From contig CM047805.1 in NCBI GenBank assembly GCA_026214975.1, forward strand, positions 1,364,001 to 1,428,000: 64,000 nucleotides of DNA, given 5' to 3'. Below the pieces are notes generated by a model. That model did not search any database and had not been told where the DNA came from. It worked only from the letters and a program-made list of their open reading frames with translations. Made by a program: the position numbers and the translations under genes. Every line of letters starts with the position of its first letter. Within the stretch, counting starts at the first letter, position 1. The stretch is from Gentiana macrophylla. Lineage: Eukaryota; Streptophyta; Magnoliopsida; Gentianales; Gentianaceae. This document shows, piece by piece, positions 21,726 to 35,345 of this stretch.

Positions 21726-24050
21726 ATGGATAACAACCAGTATGCTAGAACAATGTTGATGTGTTCTGCAGATCGTTTTGATGAATATAAACGTCGTATG
21801 CAGGCTTACCTTGCTGCAACCCATGATGAAATGATGGATGTGCTCACGAGATGGACCAACGGAGATTACAAAGTCGATGAATAAGCAGGTGAAGAGACAC
21901 AGATACATTCCAAAGCCGAAAAAAGGAATGGATCTTTGAAGATAGAAAGAGAGCAAATCTGAACAACATTGCTATTGATATTATCTACAGAACTCTGGAT
22001 AGCAACATGTACATGAAAGTGAAAGATTGTAAAACAGCAAAAGAACTTTGGGACAAACTACAGTTGATCTGTGAAGGCACTGATGAAATAAAGAAGAATA
22101 AAATCAGTGTGGCAAAGAAGAAGTTCCAAAAGTTTGAAATGAAACCCAATGAAACCATTGAACAAATGGAATCTAGGTTCAATGCAATTCTGGATGAACT
22201 CACCCTGCTGTGTGTTATTTATTCAAAAGAAGAAATCAACACAAAAATCTTGGAAGCTTTACCTGCTACAGATGAATGGAAGATGAAGGTGACAACCATA
22301 GAAGAAATGAGAAGACTGCATGAAGAGGATACATTCAAGTTATTCTCAGATCTTAAGGCATATGAATTCAAAAAGAAGTTGTCACCTACCACCGAAAAAG
22401 GAAGAGCCAAAAACCAAAGACCCCTTGGTCGCTTCATCAAGAAGAAGGATCGAAGCTCAAGATGAATTATTGGATGAAATGCAAGAGCAAATAGCATTCT
22501 TTGAGCAAGAAGATCGATCATGATGATGAAAGGTGGGAAAAGCTCACCTAGGAATTTCACAAATAAATTCATTGAAAAGAAAAAGGAAGAAACAAAGAAA
22601 GACAATGATTTCTTGTGTTTTAATTGCAAGAAACCAGGACACTTCGACTGATATCTCCCGAGTTAAAGCGAAAAAGGAACCAGATTATCTTTGCTTTAAG
22701 CGCAAAGAAGCTGGACATTTCGGACTGGTTGTCCAGATCTCCAAAAGAACAAGAGTCAACAAAGAAGACATGGCAAGAAGGCTATGGTTCTGAAGATGAA
22801 TCTGGATATGAAGTGGAATCTGAAAAGGGAAATGAATTAGATGACACAACATTGGTTGCTGATATGGAAGACTATGCATTAATGGCTAATATGGATGAAA
22901 TAGAGGAGGTATACAATCTCAGATCAATTAACACTCCTGCTTGAAAGTGATTGTGAATCAACTTGTGGTTCAAATCCTAGAAACTCTTACAATGAAGAAG
23001 CTTTGGATGCCATCCTCAATCAATCGAGGAAAATACAATCTGGTTATGAGATTGTGAAGGTTTGAAAAGAAGCTCTTCAAGTAGAAGTTGAAAGATTGAA
23101 TCTTTGAATTAAGAGTTCTCAAAGGTAAGGAAAAAGATGTTGGATGTAATCGGTATGAGCCTCTTTGAACATCCAGTAGCCTCTGAATCTGCTGATCCAT
23201 CTTGTTCCTCTACTGCATACAAATCTGGAAAGCCTTATGGTTATAGAACAGGGCTTGGATTTGGAACTCAACAATCCAAAAAGAGTGGATCCAGTAAGGC
23301 TACTGAACCTAGCACCAGAATTGGTCCTAAGTTTGTACCTGCACAAGATCCAACTCCTAGTAAGGTTCTTTGAGCGGTAAAAGCCTCATCGAGAATGCTT
23401 CAAAGAAGCAAAATCGAAAGTCAAGAAGTCAACGACTCCTAATAAAAAGAATAAATCCAAATATAGGGCTGCTATGCCTTCTAGACCTACTGATAGCAGA
23501 CCTGCTACCAAGTCTGCTAGACCACACAAGGGTAAAAACCAGAAATATTCCAAGGATAAGAATCCTAAACCCAAAAATGTTAATCATTCAAGGGATACTT
23601 ATCTCTGGGGGAAAGATAGACTGTTCCCTGCTGATAATGATTGGAATATTCCTGCCCCCATTGATAGAATCAACAGATACAACCATACTGCTAGGGTAAA
23701 ACCTAGGCAATGGAATCAGCAAAGGACTCAGCAGAGGACTTATATAAGACCTCAACAGAGACCTCAAAGCACTCTCATATTACAGGTACTGTTCTAATGA
23801 GACAGAAAACCCATGGTTATACTGCTGCTTCTAACAAGAAAAATCACTCCAAACAGCAATATATACCAAAAAGCCAGAAAACATATGTGAATCCTACACA
23901 ACCAACTGTTAGATCTTATGGATGTGTGGAATACATGTATGAACATAAGTATGACACCTTTAAAAGAAGACCTTATGGAAATTTACCAGGGGTCATGCTT
24001 ACCACTGACCATCATGGACCCAAACAGATTTGGGTACCTAAAATGTATTG
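21726..24050 (+). pseudogene. Copia-2 gag, frameshifted
   Basis: ATG 21726 opens MDNNQYARTM, then the frame is lost near 21770. The UBN2-type gag core is at 22007-22465 (KDCKTAKELWDKL, ISVAKKKFQKFEM, FNAILDEL). A first zinc knuckle, FLCFNCKKPGHF near 22607-22650, has lost its last Cys to a frameshift. A second degenerate one lies near 22680-22730. The gag-to-protease spacer (23137-24050) is basic, Ser/Pro-rich and matches that of Copia-1 in outline (WNIPAPIDR against WNVAPPKYR). Not functional. Confidence 0.8.
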
Positions 24051-27000
24051 ATTTTGTTTTGTAGGGTGTCTGGTACTTTGACAGTGGATGTTCCAGACAT
24101 ATGACAAAGAATAAGCACTATTTGACAAGCTACATAGCAAAGGATGGTCCAAGGGTGAATTTTGGCAACAAAAATACACCTGGTTATACAAGAGGCTATG
24201 GCACACTTGTGAGGAATGGACTAACTATCAAGAATGTTGCTTATGTGGAAGGACTGGACTACAACTTGCTGAGCACTGGACAATTCTGTGACATGGGATA
24301 CAAGGTCACTTTTGACAAAAACAACTGTATTGTCATTAGTGAAAAAGGTGATCAAGTTGTATTGGCTGGTAGAAGACAACAAAACATGTATGTTGTGGAT
24401 TGGTCTACTACAGTTCCAGAAACCTGCCTGATTGTGCATACTAAATCATACCCAATTACATTCAAGAAGGATGCTATTTGTGATGCCTGTCAACAAGGTA
24501 AACAAATAAAATCAAGCTTCAAGTCAAAAACAAAACTATCAACTAAGAGAGTCTTTGGCTAATGCACATGGATTTATTTGGACTGTCACTCCAACTAGTA
24601 TAATCGGAAAGAAGTACACTTTAGTTATTGTGCATGATTATTCAAGGTACACTTGGGTGGTTTTTATGAACAAGAAAAGTGAAACACTCAAGATGATGCC
24701 TGATCTTCTGAAGAGATTACAAAATGAGAAAAGTTTGACAGTAGTAAAAATAAGATTAGACAAGGGTACTGAGTTTCTCAATAAAGTTATAAGAGAATAC
24801 TGTGAATAGAATGGTGTCTTGCATCAACTTGCTCTTTTTGGTACACCTCGAAGAAATAGGGGTTCTTTGAAAAGAAGAAACAGCCATTGAAAGAAGCGGG
24901 AAGGACAATGATTTGTGAAGCATTACTACGAGAGGTATTGGGTGAAGCGATTAATACTGACATGCTATACACAAAAGAACCTCATGAACAAGAAGGCTGC
25001 TTGAGACACCTTATGAGATTTGGAATGGAAGAAAAGCAAATATATCTTATTTCCATCCATTTGGAAGTAAATGTTTTATCTTGAATCATAAGGAGCATTT
25101 AAAGACATTCCAACCTAAATCGATGAAGGAATTTTCTTGGGATATACTTGATCGACAAGGCATTCAGAGTCTTGAACAAGAGGTCACTTGAAACATGAAG
25201 AAACTATCCATGTTGTGTTTGATGAACCTAAGTTCACTGGAATGGAAGGTGAAGTTTGTGAACCTGCTGAGAATCTACAAATCACTGATCCAGATTATGT
25301 TGAAGTTTTGGAAAAATTTAATGACTTAAAAGTTTCTAATATCGCCCTCTTTGAACACCCGGTGATGATACTACCGATGCAACAATCCGAAGCAATTCAA
25401 GGATCTACTGAACCTCCTTTTGAAGAAGCAACAATGAGACCTACGAAGATGAGGTTCACGAAAATCAAACTAACCGAGAATCCATAATGGTTAAGGAATC
25501 ACCTCTTTGAACAAGTTATTGGCAATGTACAGCAATGTGTGAGGACTAGAAGATAATTAGAAGCAATGTTTACTTGTTTTCTATCTCAAGTTGAACCTAA
25601 AGTTGTTGAAGAAGAAATTTCAGATCCAGATTGGATAATTGCTATGCAAGAAGAGTTAAATGAATTTGATGAAATCAAGTTTGGACACTAGTTGAAAGGC
25701 CTAGTCATGCAAATACCATTGGTACTAAATGGGTGTCTGAAAACAAACTTGATGAATCTGGTACCATTGTGAGGAATAAGGCCGACTAGTTGCAAAAGGC
25801 TTTTCTCAAGTGAATGAATAGATTTTGATGAAACTTATGCACTGTTGCAAGATTGGAAGCTATCGATTATTCCTAGCACATCTTGCATATAAAACTTCAA
25901 GGTATATCAAATGGATGTCAAAATTTCATTTTGAATGGCATTCTAGAGGAGGAAGTGTATGTTCAGCAACCTCCTGGATTTGAAGTTAAAGATCAAGAAG
26001 ATAAAGTTTATAGACTCAACAAAGCACTTTATGGACTGAAACAAGCACCAAGAGCATGGTATGAGACTCTATCTCAATTCTGGGTGGACAATGGTTTTAC
26101 AAAAGGCACCATTGATAAGACTCTTTTCAGAATCAGTGAAGGTGATAGCACCTGGGTCCAGTCGGTTATGTTGATGACATAATCTTTGGTTCTGAAAATG
26201 AATTGTTATGTGAAAAGTTTGCAAATCTAATGAAAAGCAAGTTCCAAATGAGTATGATGGGAGAAATGAACTACTTTTTAGGACTTCAAGTCAAACTATT
26301 GAAAGATGGAATCTTCATTCATCAAACCAAGGAGCTACTAAAGAAATTTGGTATGGAAAATAGCACCAAGATATCAACTCCTATGAGTACAAACATCAGA
26401 TTAGATGAAGATAAAGAAGGCAAAGATGTTGATCAGACCTTATACAGAAGGATGATAGGCAATCTACTTTACCTTACTGCCAGCAGACCTGATATATCCT
26501 TTGCTGTAGGTGTTTGTGCAAGATTTCAATCTAAACCTAAAGAAAGTCACTTAGGTGCAATCAAAAGAGTTCTCAAGTATCTAAAAGAGACTTTGGGAGT
26601 AGGGATATGGTATTCCAAGGATGGAAGCTTCAAAGTTATATCCTACTCAGATTACGATTATCTTTGGATGCAAGATTGATAGAAAAGCACATCGAGAACT
26701 CATCGCTTAACGGAAATAGATCGGTTCTTGTTCAAGAAGAAAGCGAACTCTATATCAACTTCCACTTCTTTGAAGCGAGTATATTCTTCTTTGGAAGTTC
26801 TTTGTGCACAAGTATTGTGGTTAAGACAACAGTTAAGGGATTATGGAATTGAAGTAAAGGAAATTCCAATCATGTGTGACAACACAAGTGCAATTGCAAT
26901 CACTGAAAATCCTGTTTTGCACTCAAGAACCAAGCATATTGATGTGAGACATCATTTTGTAAGAGATCATGTTGAGAAGAAAGATGTGGTGGTTCTATAC

Positions 27001-27084
27001 ATCCCTACAGAAGATCAACTTGCTGACATTTTCACTAAGCCACTTGATAGTGAAAGATTTGCCAAATTAAGGACTGAACTTTGA
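24051..27084 (+). pseudogene. Copia-2 pol (protease, integrase, RT, RNase H), frameshifted
   Basis: Protease motif WYFDSGCSRHMT near 24069-24105 keeps the catalytic D-S-G. The GAG-pre-integrase region has CDACQQGKQIKSSFK (24478-24530). Integrase fragments are at 24555-24809 (VHDYSRYTWVVF, RLDKGTEFLN). RT blocks are at 25720-26180 ([15 protein letters not shown]; the metal-binding block lies near 26160-26180) and continue at 26203-26679 (MNYFLGLQVK, LTASRPDISFAVG). RNase H is at 26728-27084 (MCDNTSAIAITENPVLHSRT to QLADIFTKPL). At least a dozen frame breaks separate these pieces. Confidence 0.88.
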
Positions 27085-27635
27085 ATTATTAGAGTTGGTG
27101 ATCATCGCCAGTATCTTTGGAATTCACCAAGGGATTAGTCTTTGCTATGTTGGGTGAGCTTACTTAGCAGACTAGTCATTGGTATCAACAATTCCATGTA
27201 CTTATGTTTGGGCAATTGAGCAAATGAGGTTGCCAAGGGATTGGTCTTTGTCATGTTGGGTGAGCTCACTTGATGGATCGATCATTGGTATTAAACTTCA
27301 TCTTGTATTATCAATTGAACAAAACAAGAAGAAATCAAGGATCGTGAGTCACATTGTCGTCAAGAGTCTGAAGCATCTTTATCGATGAGATCACGAGAGC
27401 CAACCTGCGCGAGGACAACCTGCTTTGAATGGAACGTTACACAGTCAAACTTTATTAAAGTCAAAGAGCAATTGGCGGTATATTTATTCTATCCTTTATG
27501 GCCACGCGTTACACGATCTAACGGTTTACAATACGTTTTGGAAAGTAATGGGCCACGTGTCAAGCTAACATTCACTCAGATTAATCATGGTTAATATGGA
27601 TGTACGTGCACTGACAGTTACAACCACTCCCTGTC

Positions 27636-27643
27636 TATATATA
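27636..27643 (+). promoter_or_regulatory. TATA-like box before the Copia-2 post-pol ORF
   Basis: TATATATA in CTGTCTATATATACAGACC, about 110 bp before ATG 27753. A C/T-rich leader lies between. The spacer from the pol stop (27084) to here has no ORF with recognisable motifs. Promoter function is an inference. Confidence 0.4.
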
Positions 27644-27752
27644 CAGACCTATTACACAGAAGATACTCTACTACAAATCTGTTTATATCTCTGTTTTTAC
27701 ATTGTGTGAACACAGATTTACAAAGCTTTCTTCTTCATCTTTTCCTTTAACA

Positions 27753-30700
27753 ATGGCGGAAAAGATTGATGTTCAAATCGAATCAAGCCAAAGTGTGAGA
27801 GGTTTTGTTGTTGATGCTAATAAAATGAATTAGCTATCAACATTGGTAGAAGAATAAGGAGATCGCAGTTGGAGAATGTCTTGAACATAAGATTGGAAAC
27901 AATCTCATATACAAACGTTATCGCTTTTGGAAGAATATTGTGGTAAAGGATTTGGCCCAGAAGCATTCAAAACAGTTGTGAATGCACAAGAAATAGAAGT
28001 TTCCTCAAGTCTCACGAGGAAGTTTTTGGTTTTGAAGAAGTAGTAGATAGTCCAACAAATCCTGAGGAAATGGGATTGTCTAAGATGGATTTTGTTGATA
28101 AGATCAAGACAAATAAAGACACCAAATCAATTCCAGGCATCAATTGTAGACATATTGGGAATGAGTACAACTTCTTGAGCAAGATCATTGCTAAAAACAT
28201 ATTAGGGGCTGGGTTGAAGTATGGATACTCTATCGGGACCCAAGATAGAGCGATGATGATTATCTGCGAAGTATGAAATTTGATTGAAATGGATACTTTA
28301 TTCACAACATGAAGAAAGTAGCCAAGGAGGAAAGAGAAGGGGAAAAGGAAATCCAAGGCCTTACCCTTAGGATTAATGGTTCGAGACCTCTTTGAATCAT
28401 TTGGAGATTCCCGATGTTGCACTTTGAGAAGATTAAGCGGTCCGGATACAAGAAAGAGATTGATTATGCTATCCTGGTGCGGATGATGATGAAGAAGGTG
28501 TTGCGAGAGGCTCTTGATAGTGATGATGATGGAAATGATGGTGATCTTTGGTGGTAAGCGATTAAGAAATCTGTTAAGTCTGTTGCACCAAAGAAGACCA
28601 CTGAGAAAAGAAAGGCTGCTGATATTAGAAAGACTACTGAGATCTTGAAGCCTAAGAAGACAAAGAAACAAACAGCTGAGACTGCTAGGTCCACTGAGGG
28701 ACCAGTAGAGATTGAGGTTACTGAACCTATTGCCACAAAGAAGAAGACTGTTGCTGAAGTTGTGAAGGAGCAACAGAAGGAAGCAAGGAGAAAAAGAAAG
28801 TCTATTGTGGTTGAAATTGATGATGAGCCACTTTCCAAGAGAAGGAAAGAGATTATTCACAAAAAGAAACATGGAAAGGGGAAACAATTAAGAAACTTGG
28901 AGGGTGAAAAGGCACAAGAAGAATAAGGTGATGTAGAAGAAGAAGAAGAGGCTATTGAGGCTGAGCCCTTGACTATTATCAAGCCTAATGAGGATGTAGA
29001 GGTTGTTCTTGAGCAACCTGCTGGTGAAACACAGCAGACTACTGTAACCGAGCCTGCTAATGAAGTTGTTGAATCTTCACCAGAAGAAACTGTTGAGGCT
29101 ACTGAAAGTACACAGGTTGTTGTTGAGCAATCACATTTGGAGATATATGACAGCTCTCTCGACCCTGAGCTTTCTTTGTAGAATCTGTTTGAAGAACCAA
29201 ACCAAACCACTAAGACTACACTGCTGTGGATATGGAAACACATGTTCAAGACCCTCGCAAATCCTGCAATAGTTCGGGGGAAGAGCGATCTCTGTTAACC
29301 TGGCCGATGAGCATATAAGTCGAGGGACCCAAGTGTGGTACAGATGGAGGTAGTAGGAAGTAATATCCAACTTTGAGCAACCTACTAGCCTTGAGGCATC
29401 TCGTAGAAGAAACATTGCATCTACTTGTTGAGACCTTTGGAGGTCGACAAGGTATCACAACACTCTCGGAGGGATCATTCTTGCCTATGAAAAACATGAG
29501 AAGAAAAGGAAAGAAGGGTATGTTGATCCAAAACTCTTGTTGATGGTGATTACTTCCAATGGAAGTTTGGATTCTATAAGAAACAAAAACACAACTGCAG
29601 AACCTATGATGACTTTTGAAGAATGGGTTTTTGAGAAATTGGGAGTGGAGAGTTTGCTGGATCTGATTGATACCTCTTTGTTACAATCAAGGCTGATGGA
29701 TTTGTTTGATGAACAACAGAAAGAGGAGGATATCAAGTTCATGGATCCAAGAGGTGATGATGATGACTCTTCATCATCTGATTCTGATGATAATCACCCC
29801 TCTGGTCCAGGAGAAGTCAGTGGAAATTCCATGATTATTGAACCAAGAGTAGAACAGTCTAATGGTGTTGGGCCCAATCGAGAGAGAAAGCTCGATGGAT
29901 GATGAATGAGGATGAGGAAAATCTCACCATTGATGATATTGAGGCACAAATCAATGAAGGCATAGATATTGGTGCAAACAGAATGGTTGGTGAGATAGAT
30001 CCACTATTTGTTGAAGAACCTGCTGAGCATGTCGATGATCGGCCAGTTTGTGGATTCAAGTGAAGAAAGAGTTCTTGATCATGTTGAGCCAAATGTCGGG
30101 TTCGAGGATTCAATTCAATATCAACACCGGATTGACATCAAGACACTTTAACCAACACTGGAAATCTTTTGAGAAGAATTGCTGATATTGGGGAATTTCA
30201 ACAAGAAAATATGGATATATTCCCTGATCAGGTTGTTGTAGCTCAATTTGTACAAGATCAGAGAACTGAAGAGGAGGTGCAGTTCTTTGGGCTACAAACA
30301 AAGACTGCACACAAAGTTTGGAACAGGAGGTACAGGCAGCTGAGTCTCAAACAGCACCTGGACAAAGGTTGGAACAAACTTTGGGTTTGGAGGAAACCCT
30401 TGTTGTTGTTGAAGGGGCTGATGTAGTGGAGCCTACTGGAGTCAAGACCACTATAGGGAAAGATGGTCGTGAGATCACATTAATGAGGAAGAAGCAATTT
30501 CTTTGGACTATGACTTTAGTGATGAGGAGTTCCAAATGCCTGAAGAAGAAGATGTTACTATTGATCCCCCACAGACATTTGTACCTATTTTTGAAGAACC
30601 AGCTCTTGATCCTCTCTTGGAAAAATATCAAGGCTCTAACCCTGCTGGACTAGATAGGAGTTGGGCAATGGTTGTGAGCAATCAGAGGCCACAATATAAT

Positions 30701-31800
30701 GTGGAGGAGCCTGCTGATGGAGCTGCTGGAGAAATGGCTGGTGGAGTACCAGCACATGTCCTGGAAGAGTTGAGAACTGTCAGAAGTGATATTGCGAATC
30801 TAAGAACTCAACTAGACAGGCAAGAGCAGAGGTTTGATGATTTGATCAATTTGGTGGAAAATAGAAGGAGGACTACAGAAACAGTTGCCTCCAATATTAC
30901 CTCAAATCAGTATGCTCTTGCTGATCTTGCAATGGAAGTGAAAGGAATCAAGCAAGGGAATTCACTGAAAGACAAGTTTTTGAAAGAACAATTTATATCC
31001 ATCCATCAGAAACTTGACAAGCTTGCTGAAACACCTAAGCCTGCTGAGGCTGCTGGAACATCTCAACCTGCTGGATTGGATCCTAAAGTTACTGAGAGGA
31101 TCAATCTCTTCGAGCGAACTTTGCAATCAAGGATTACTGCAGCTTGATACAAGAACCGAGATTATGGAAGGACAAGCGAGTAATCTGCAATCACACAGAG
31201 AGTGTTCATGGCTTTCTTTGTCGGTTTGTTGATGATGTCACTAAGGGGGAAGAGGGCCAAACAGCAGTAGCAAAAGAGGCTGCAAGGATTTTTGCTAAGA
31301 AGAAATGGGAGAATGAAACTAATGCATTCAGGGAACCTGCACCTGGCAGAGTTCAACTTACTGATGATCTCCTCAAACAATACAAGAATGAATACTACAA
31401 TAGAAGGAAACCTTATCATGACAAGGGCTATCATGAAGGTTTAAACTCTTTCTTGGGATTGAAGTTTTGGGAAGCAAGAGTTAAAGCCTTAAGGGCAACT
31501 TACAGAGGTGGAAGAGGTGGAAGAAGTGGCGGAGGTGATAGGATTTTGCCTATCACAAAAGCAAAGGACTCACTTGATGAATTCAAGGAAACTGTACATG
31601 AAGTTTGGATTCAGAGTGAATCAAATCAATCTCCTCCTGCCTGAAGCATGGAAGTGGTGGAAAGAAGTAAATCCCTACATTGATTTTACCTTGATTGAAA
31701 ATGAATGGATGAGGATATGATAGAAGAAATCGAGCCTACCAAGAACAAGTGGAGAAGGCTAGACAAGAAAGAGAAAGAAGGCAGTAGATCAGCATACTTA
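27753..31800 (+). pseudogene. Copia-2 post-pol ORF (env-like), frameshifted
   Basis: Opens at ATG 27753 (MAEKIDVQIESSQSVRGF). The frame is lost within 30 codons, then resumes as a Lys/Glu-rich segment at 28600-28925 and acidic low-complexity segments at 28969-29181 and 29700-29900. The best preserved part is 30503-31147: acidic start, EPADGAAGE-type Ala/Gly text, and a coiled coil around LRTVRSDIANLRTQLDRQEQ. A basic C-terminal part follows at 31144-31644. No homology outside SIRE-type ORFs is recognised. Whether it is a true envelope protein is unproven. Confidence 0.6.
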
Positions 31801-31949
31801 TTATATTTTATCCTTGCTGCATCTAGACTATAATAACTGTGAACAAATGATTATAATGAGAATTGACTGATATTTGTTTTGTTTTTGTTTTAATCTTTTT
31901 GCTTTGTTTGTTAGGTGAGGTAGTGACATCATCACCAAAAAGGGGAAAT

Positions 31950-33642
31950 TGTTGGACTTATTTCTAAGTTTTAGTGATGAGTGCCAAACTAATCATTATA
32001 GTAGTAAAGGCAAAAGATGTCTAGATCAAATGTATAGGTTTATTAGAGTTTGATCTTTGCATAGGTTTGATCAAACAAGCATCAGAAGGTCACCGACTTG
32101 TTTCAAAGAAATTAATCTAAGTCAAGAGGCGAGATAGGTCGATGGCGATCGATCGTGAACCTCTTGAAGACGAAAGTGAGGGCTCAAACTCATGAAATGA
32201 AGGCTAAGGGATCAAACTTAGTAATTAAAGTCAAGGATATGGAATCATAATTTAGGGAAGTCTGTGATGACCTAGACTGATTACATATACCTTGTGTAGA
32301 TGGTCTAAGTTCCTTAAGTTGGATGATGTTTGGAACTTAGTTATATTTTAAAAAGGTGTAATCTAACTTCACAAGTAAAAGTTAGATAAAAGAAATCAGC
32401 TGCATTGTATTTTATACACAGCAAATTGCTGTTCATCAGACTGATGGGTATCTCAGCAGACTGATGAACCTGCTGATAATATACCTCGATTAATTCAAGA
32501 TTACATTGGAAGATTACATGGAAAATGACAGCTAACTACCTCTGACTTACCAAACAAATCAAGGGCTGAGATTAAAAGAATGTTGGGATGATTCAGATTT
32601 TTAGCCAATGGTTATAAGTCAAAGGTTGGACAGATCGCACAATCGCTGTCAAAAGGAATCAGCATTTATCGGTCCTATGAATAGTGACAGAAAGCATGTC
32701 AAATGGGATAAAACAGGGAACGGCTATATTTGAATTTCAAATACAAGTCACATGCCATCCTACCTATAAATAGAGGACTTCCAACTCAGAAAAAGAAGAG
32801 GATTGATGATTTACAAGAGAAAAATATAAGAGATAATTCTGAGCTGCAAAAGCACCCTGCTGAACCTACTGAACTTAAAGCTATTGATCCAGAGAAAATC
32901 TTCAAATGTATTCTATATTCAAGCTACATCAAGTTTACACACTTGAAGACTGCAAGCTGCTGATTATATCATCCTAATCAAGCTGCTGCAACTGAATCAT
33001 TTAATTGATTCATTCTTTATTTATAAAGAACCTGCTGAAGACAGTGAAGCACTTGTTGTGTGAAAGATCGTTGTTTGTGGTGGAGTGGTGAAGAGGCAAT
33101 CCTACCTTCAAGGACCAGTGGAAGACTTTGGAGCAAAGAATCCTACATGTTCCTTGTTTTCAGTTTGTGAAGCCATAGTCATTGGTGAAGGACAAGCAAT
33201 CTTAGGAATCTTTGTAACAGATACATCAAAGATCTCTAGTGAATTACCTCCAACATCACAGGAGAAGAGTGGATTGACAGGATTACACCACCTGGAACCA
33301 CTATAAAATCTGCCTACTTACTTTCTGCACTTACATTCTGCATTTAGTTTATTATACACATCAACCTACTGAATCTAGCAACTAAACTCACACACATACA
33401 CTACTGAGTATCTAATACTTAGTATCATATTTAACAACAAGTATTAAGGCTTAATTTTTTATATAAATCCGCTGCACAAATTCAGTAAACTCAACCATCG
33501 ATGAGACTCATCGTTTATCGCCAGAGCTATCGAGGTATCAACAGTCTTTGAAGTTCTTGAGTTTGTTAACTCCAAAAGTTTTAAGTGTTAAGTTTATTCA
33601 CCCCCCTCTAAACTTAACCAAAGCCTTTTCAAGGTACCAACA
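31950..33642 (+). repeat. 3' LTR of Copia-2
   Basis: 1693 bp with TATAAATAG at 32765-32773. The polypurine tract (31931-31949) is directly upstream. Collinear with the 5' LTR. Confidence 0.92.
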
Positions 33643-33647
33643 GTTGC

Positions 33648-35284
33648 AGCAGCTGAGCCAGTGTCCACCACTATTGTAGGGTCAGCCGGAATATCAGCAG
33701 ATAGTGGTTGATGTGTTGTCTGAGTTGGTGAGGTTGGCTTTTCTGATGCATGTGTTTGTAGAAAAGAACTTAATAGAATATTGTCATTGATTGCGTCAGC
33801 TATTGGTTCATCCTCTTTATCCTATCCATCAGTAGTATCCTTCGGATCATTTCCATTTCCATTTTGATCAGCATCATCGTCATTGTGATCATCACCATCA
33901 TCATCATCATGGTTATCACTTTCATCAGCTGATTCATCACTTTCTTTGTCAGAGGTTGGATGTATCTTTTCTTTAGCTGCATCAACCATATCCTAAAGTG
34001 GTGACTCATCAAGTACACCAACCAGGGTTGATATCCCAAGAAAGTTAAAGAACCAAGCCTCCTCAGCAAGCATGCGTTCTGAGTCTTGAAGCTGAGTTCT
34101 AGAATCACCTTCATTCCATTCAAGATATGCTACAATTCGATCATCAATATCATTTGCAGATAGCTGTGCCGTTTCTTCTGGAGTTTCTTCATCATCTCCA
34201 GTGTCTGCCTCAACCTCATCATCTTGGGTTTGTTCATCCTCACTTTCACTTTCCTCTACTGGTTGTTCTTCCTCTGCTTCAGAATTCTCTTCTTCTTCTT
34301 TATCAATCAATTTTCCAAAATCTTCCTTGTCCAAATTTATTTGAACCTTTTGCTTCTTTCTTTTGCCAGAAGTGTGTTTAGTGGTTTGCTTTCTCTTTCC
34401 TCCTCTTGCTTGCTTTTGCTGTTTGACATAGGTAAACATAGTTTTGGATTCATGCAGCTTATGGGGTTGGACAACTGGTACTTTCAAACATTGCAAAAGA
34501 TAGTGTAGTTGGATCCCATATGATTTCTTTACCCAGAAAATCCCCTTTTTCTGCTTTCCATCTGCTAATCCCTTTTTAGCAGCAGTTGCCTCTCATTGGA
34601 TTTGTTCTTTGATTCTCAGGAAGAAATAAGTTGCCCAATTAAACATCAGACTGTGATAGATGATTCCCATAAGACGCATTTTGACCTCTGTCATGGCATT
34701 GTTTGCCCCTAACTTTCCTTCCTTTGTTTGTCCAACTAAGGCACTGAATTCATTGAAGGGTTTCTTCAAGGTAGATCTAAAAAAAGACAGTTGAATTTCT
34801 TCGGGCCTGGGTTTGCTGTTTTAGCGATTGTGTCCCAGAATTCATCCAAGTTTTGTGGAACAAGAGCCATTTTTGCTTGACCTTTATTTGAAAGTTTGAG
34901 GTGTTTGCGAATTACCTTCGCTGTAATAACTACTTCTATGCCGTTGACAGATGCAACAATTTTGTCTTCCTCCCATTCGTCACCTTCTTCGGCAGGGAGT
35001 CCAGGGACATATTTTGCAGTCTTCCTGAAAGAGATTAGACTTTCATAGAAAATATAGGAGATTGGAGGATTTAGAAAAGTCGATAATTTTAGGTTTTTGC
35101 ATCCAGTTGCCAGTTTTTGTGCACCTTCGTCATTTCCACATAGCTTTAAGTAGTGTTCATCTTGAAAAAACGACCCAGTGGCAATTGATTTCTCAAACTG
35201 TTTTCCAGTTTGAGTATTTGAAGAGGATGAAGCCTTTGTTTGAGATTTGAGAGAAAGCTTTGATTTTTTGCAGTGAGAAAATAT
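33648..35284 (-). pseudogene. Copia-1 post-pol ORF, N-terminal half (env-like)
   Basis: On the minus strand a frame runs open from 35284 for about 170 codons (SFFQDEHYLKLCGNDEGAQK, YESLISFRKTAKYVPGLP, LDEFWDTIAKTANPGPKKF) until a break near 34780. It continues at 34496-33993 with basic then highly acidic text (GKRKKQKVQINLDKEDFG, EEEENSEAEEEQPVEE). The codon at the expected start is ATA rather than ATG, so the start may be mutated. Copia-2 inserted at 33647/19920 and separates it from its C-terminal half. It corresponds to the ORF at 27753-31800 in Copia-2. Confidence 0.65.
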
Positions 35285-35337
35285 GGTTTATGTTTTGGAA
35301 GAGAGCGTAAAGAATTCTGAAAAATCTCTAAGTGTGG

Positions 35338-35345
35338 TTTATATA
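35338..35345 (-). promoter_or_regulatory. TATA-like box before the Copia-1 post-pol ORF
   Basis: The minus strand reads CCCTATATAAACC about 55 bp before the ORF, with a short C/T- and A-rich leader. This is the same arrangement as in Copia-2 at 27636. About 500 bp separate it from the pol stop at 35846. Function is inferred. Confidence 0.4.

Larger units (their letters stand above)
19920..33642 (+). mobile_element. Copia-2: SIRE-type Copia retrotransposon, innermost of the nest
   Basis: LTRs 19920-21620 and 31950-33642 run TGTTGGACTTA... to ...ACCAACA. The duplication GTTGC (19915-19919, 33643-33647) is perfect. The primer site at 21623-21633 reads TGGTATCGAGC, one base from the canonical TGGTATCAGAGC plus a gap. 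The polypurine tract AAAAAGGGGAAAT lies just before 31950. Order: gag, protease, integrase, RT, RNase H, spacer with promoter-like motif, env-like ORF. All ORFs carry many frameshifts. Confidence 0.92.

Noticed and set aside
28012..28887. 291-codon minus-strand frame
   Set aside because: Antisense to the Copia-2 post-pol ORF; its Ser/Leu-rich text is the shadow of Lys/Glu codons on the plus strand.
34127..34508. Plus-strand Phe/Leu-rich frames
   Set aside because: Shadows of the acidic Copia-1 post-pol ORF on the minus strand.
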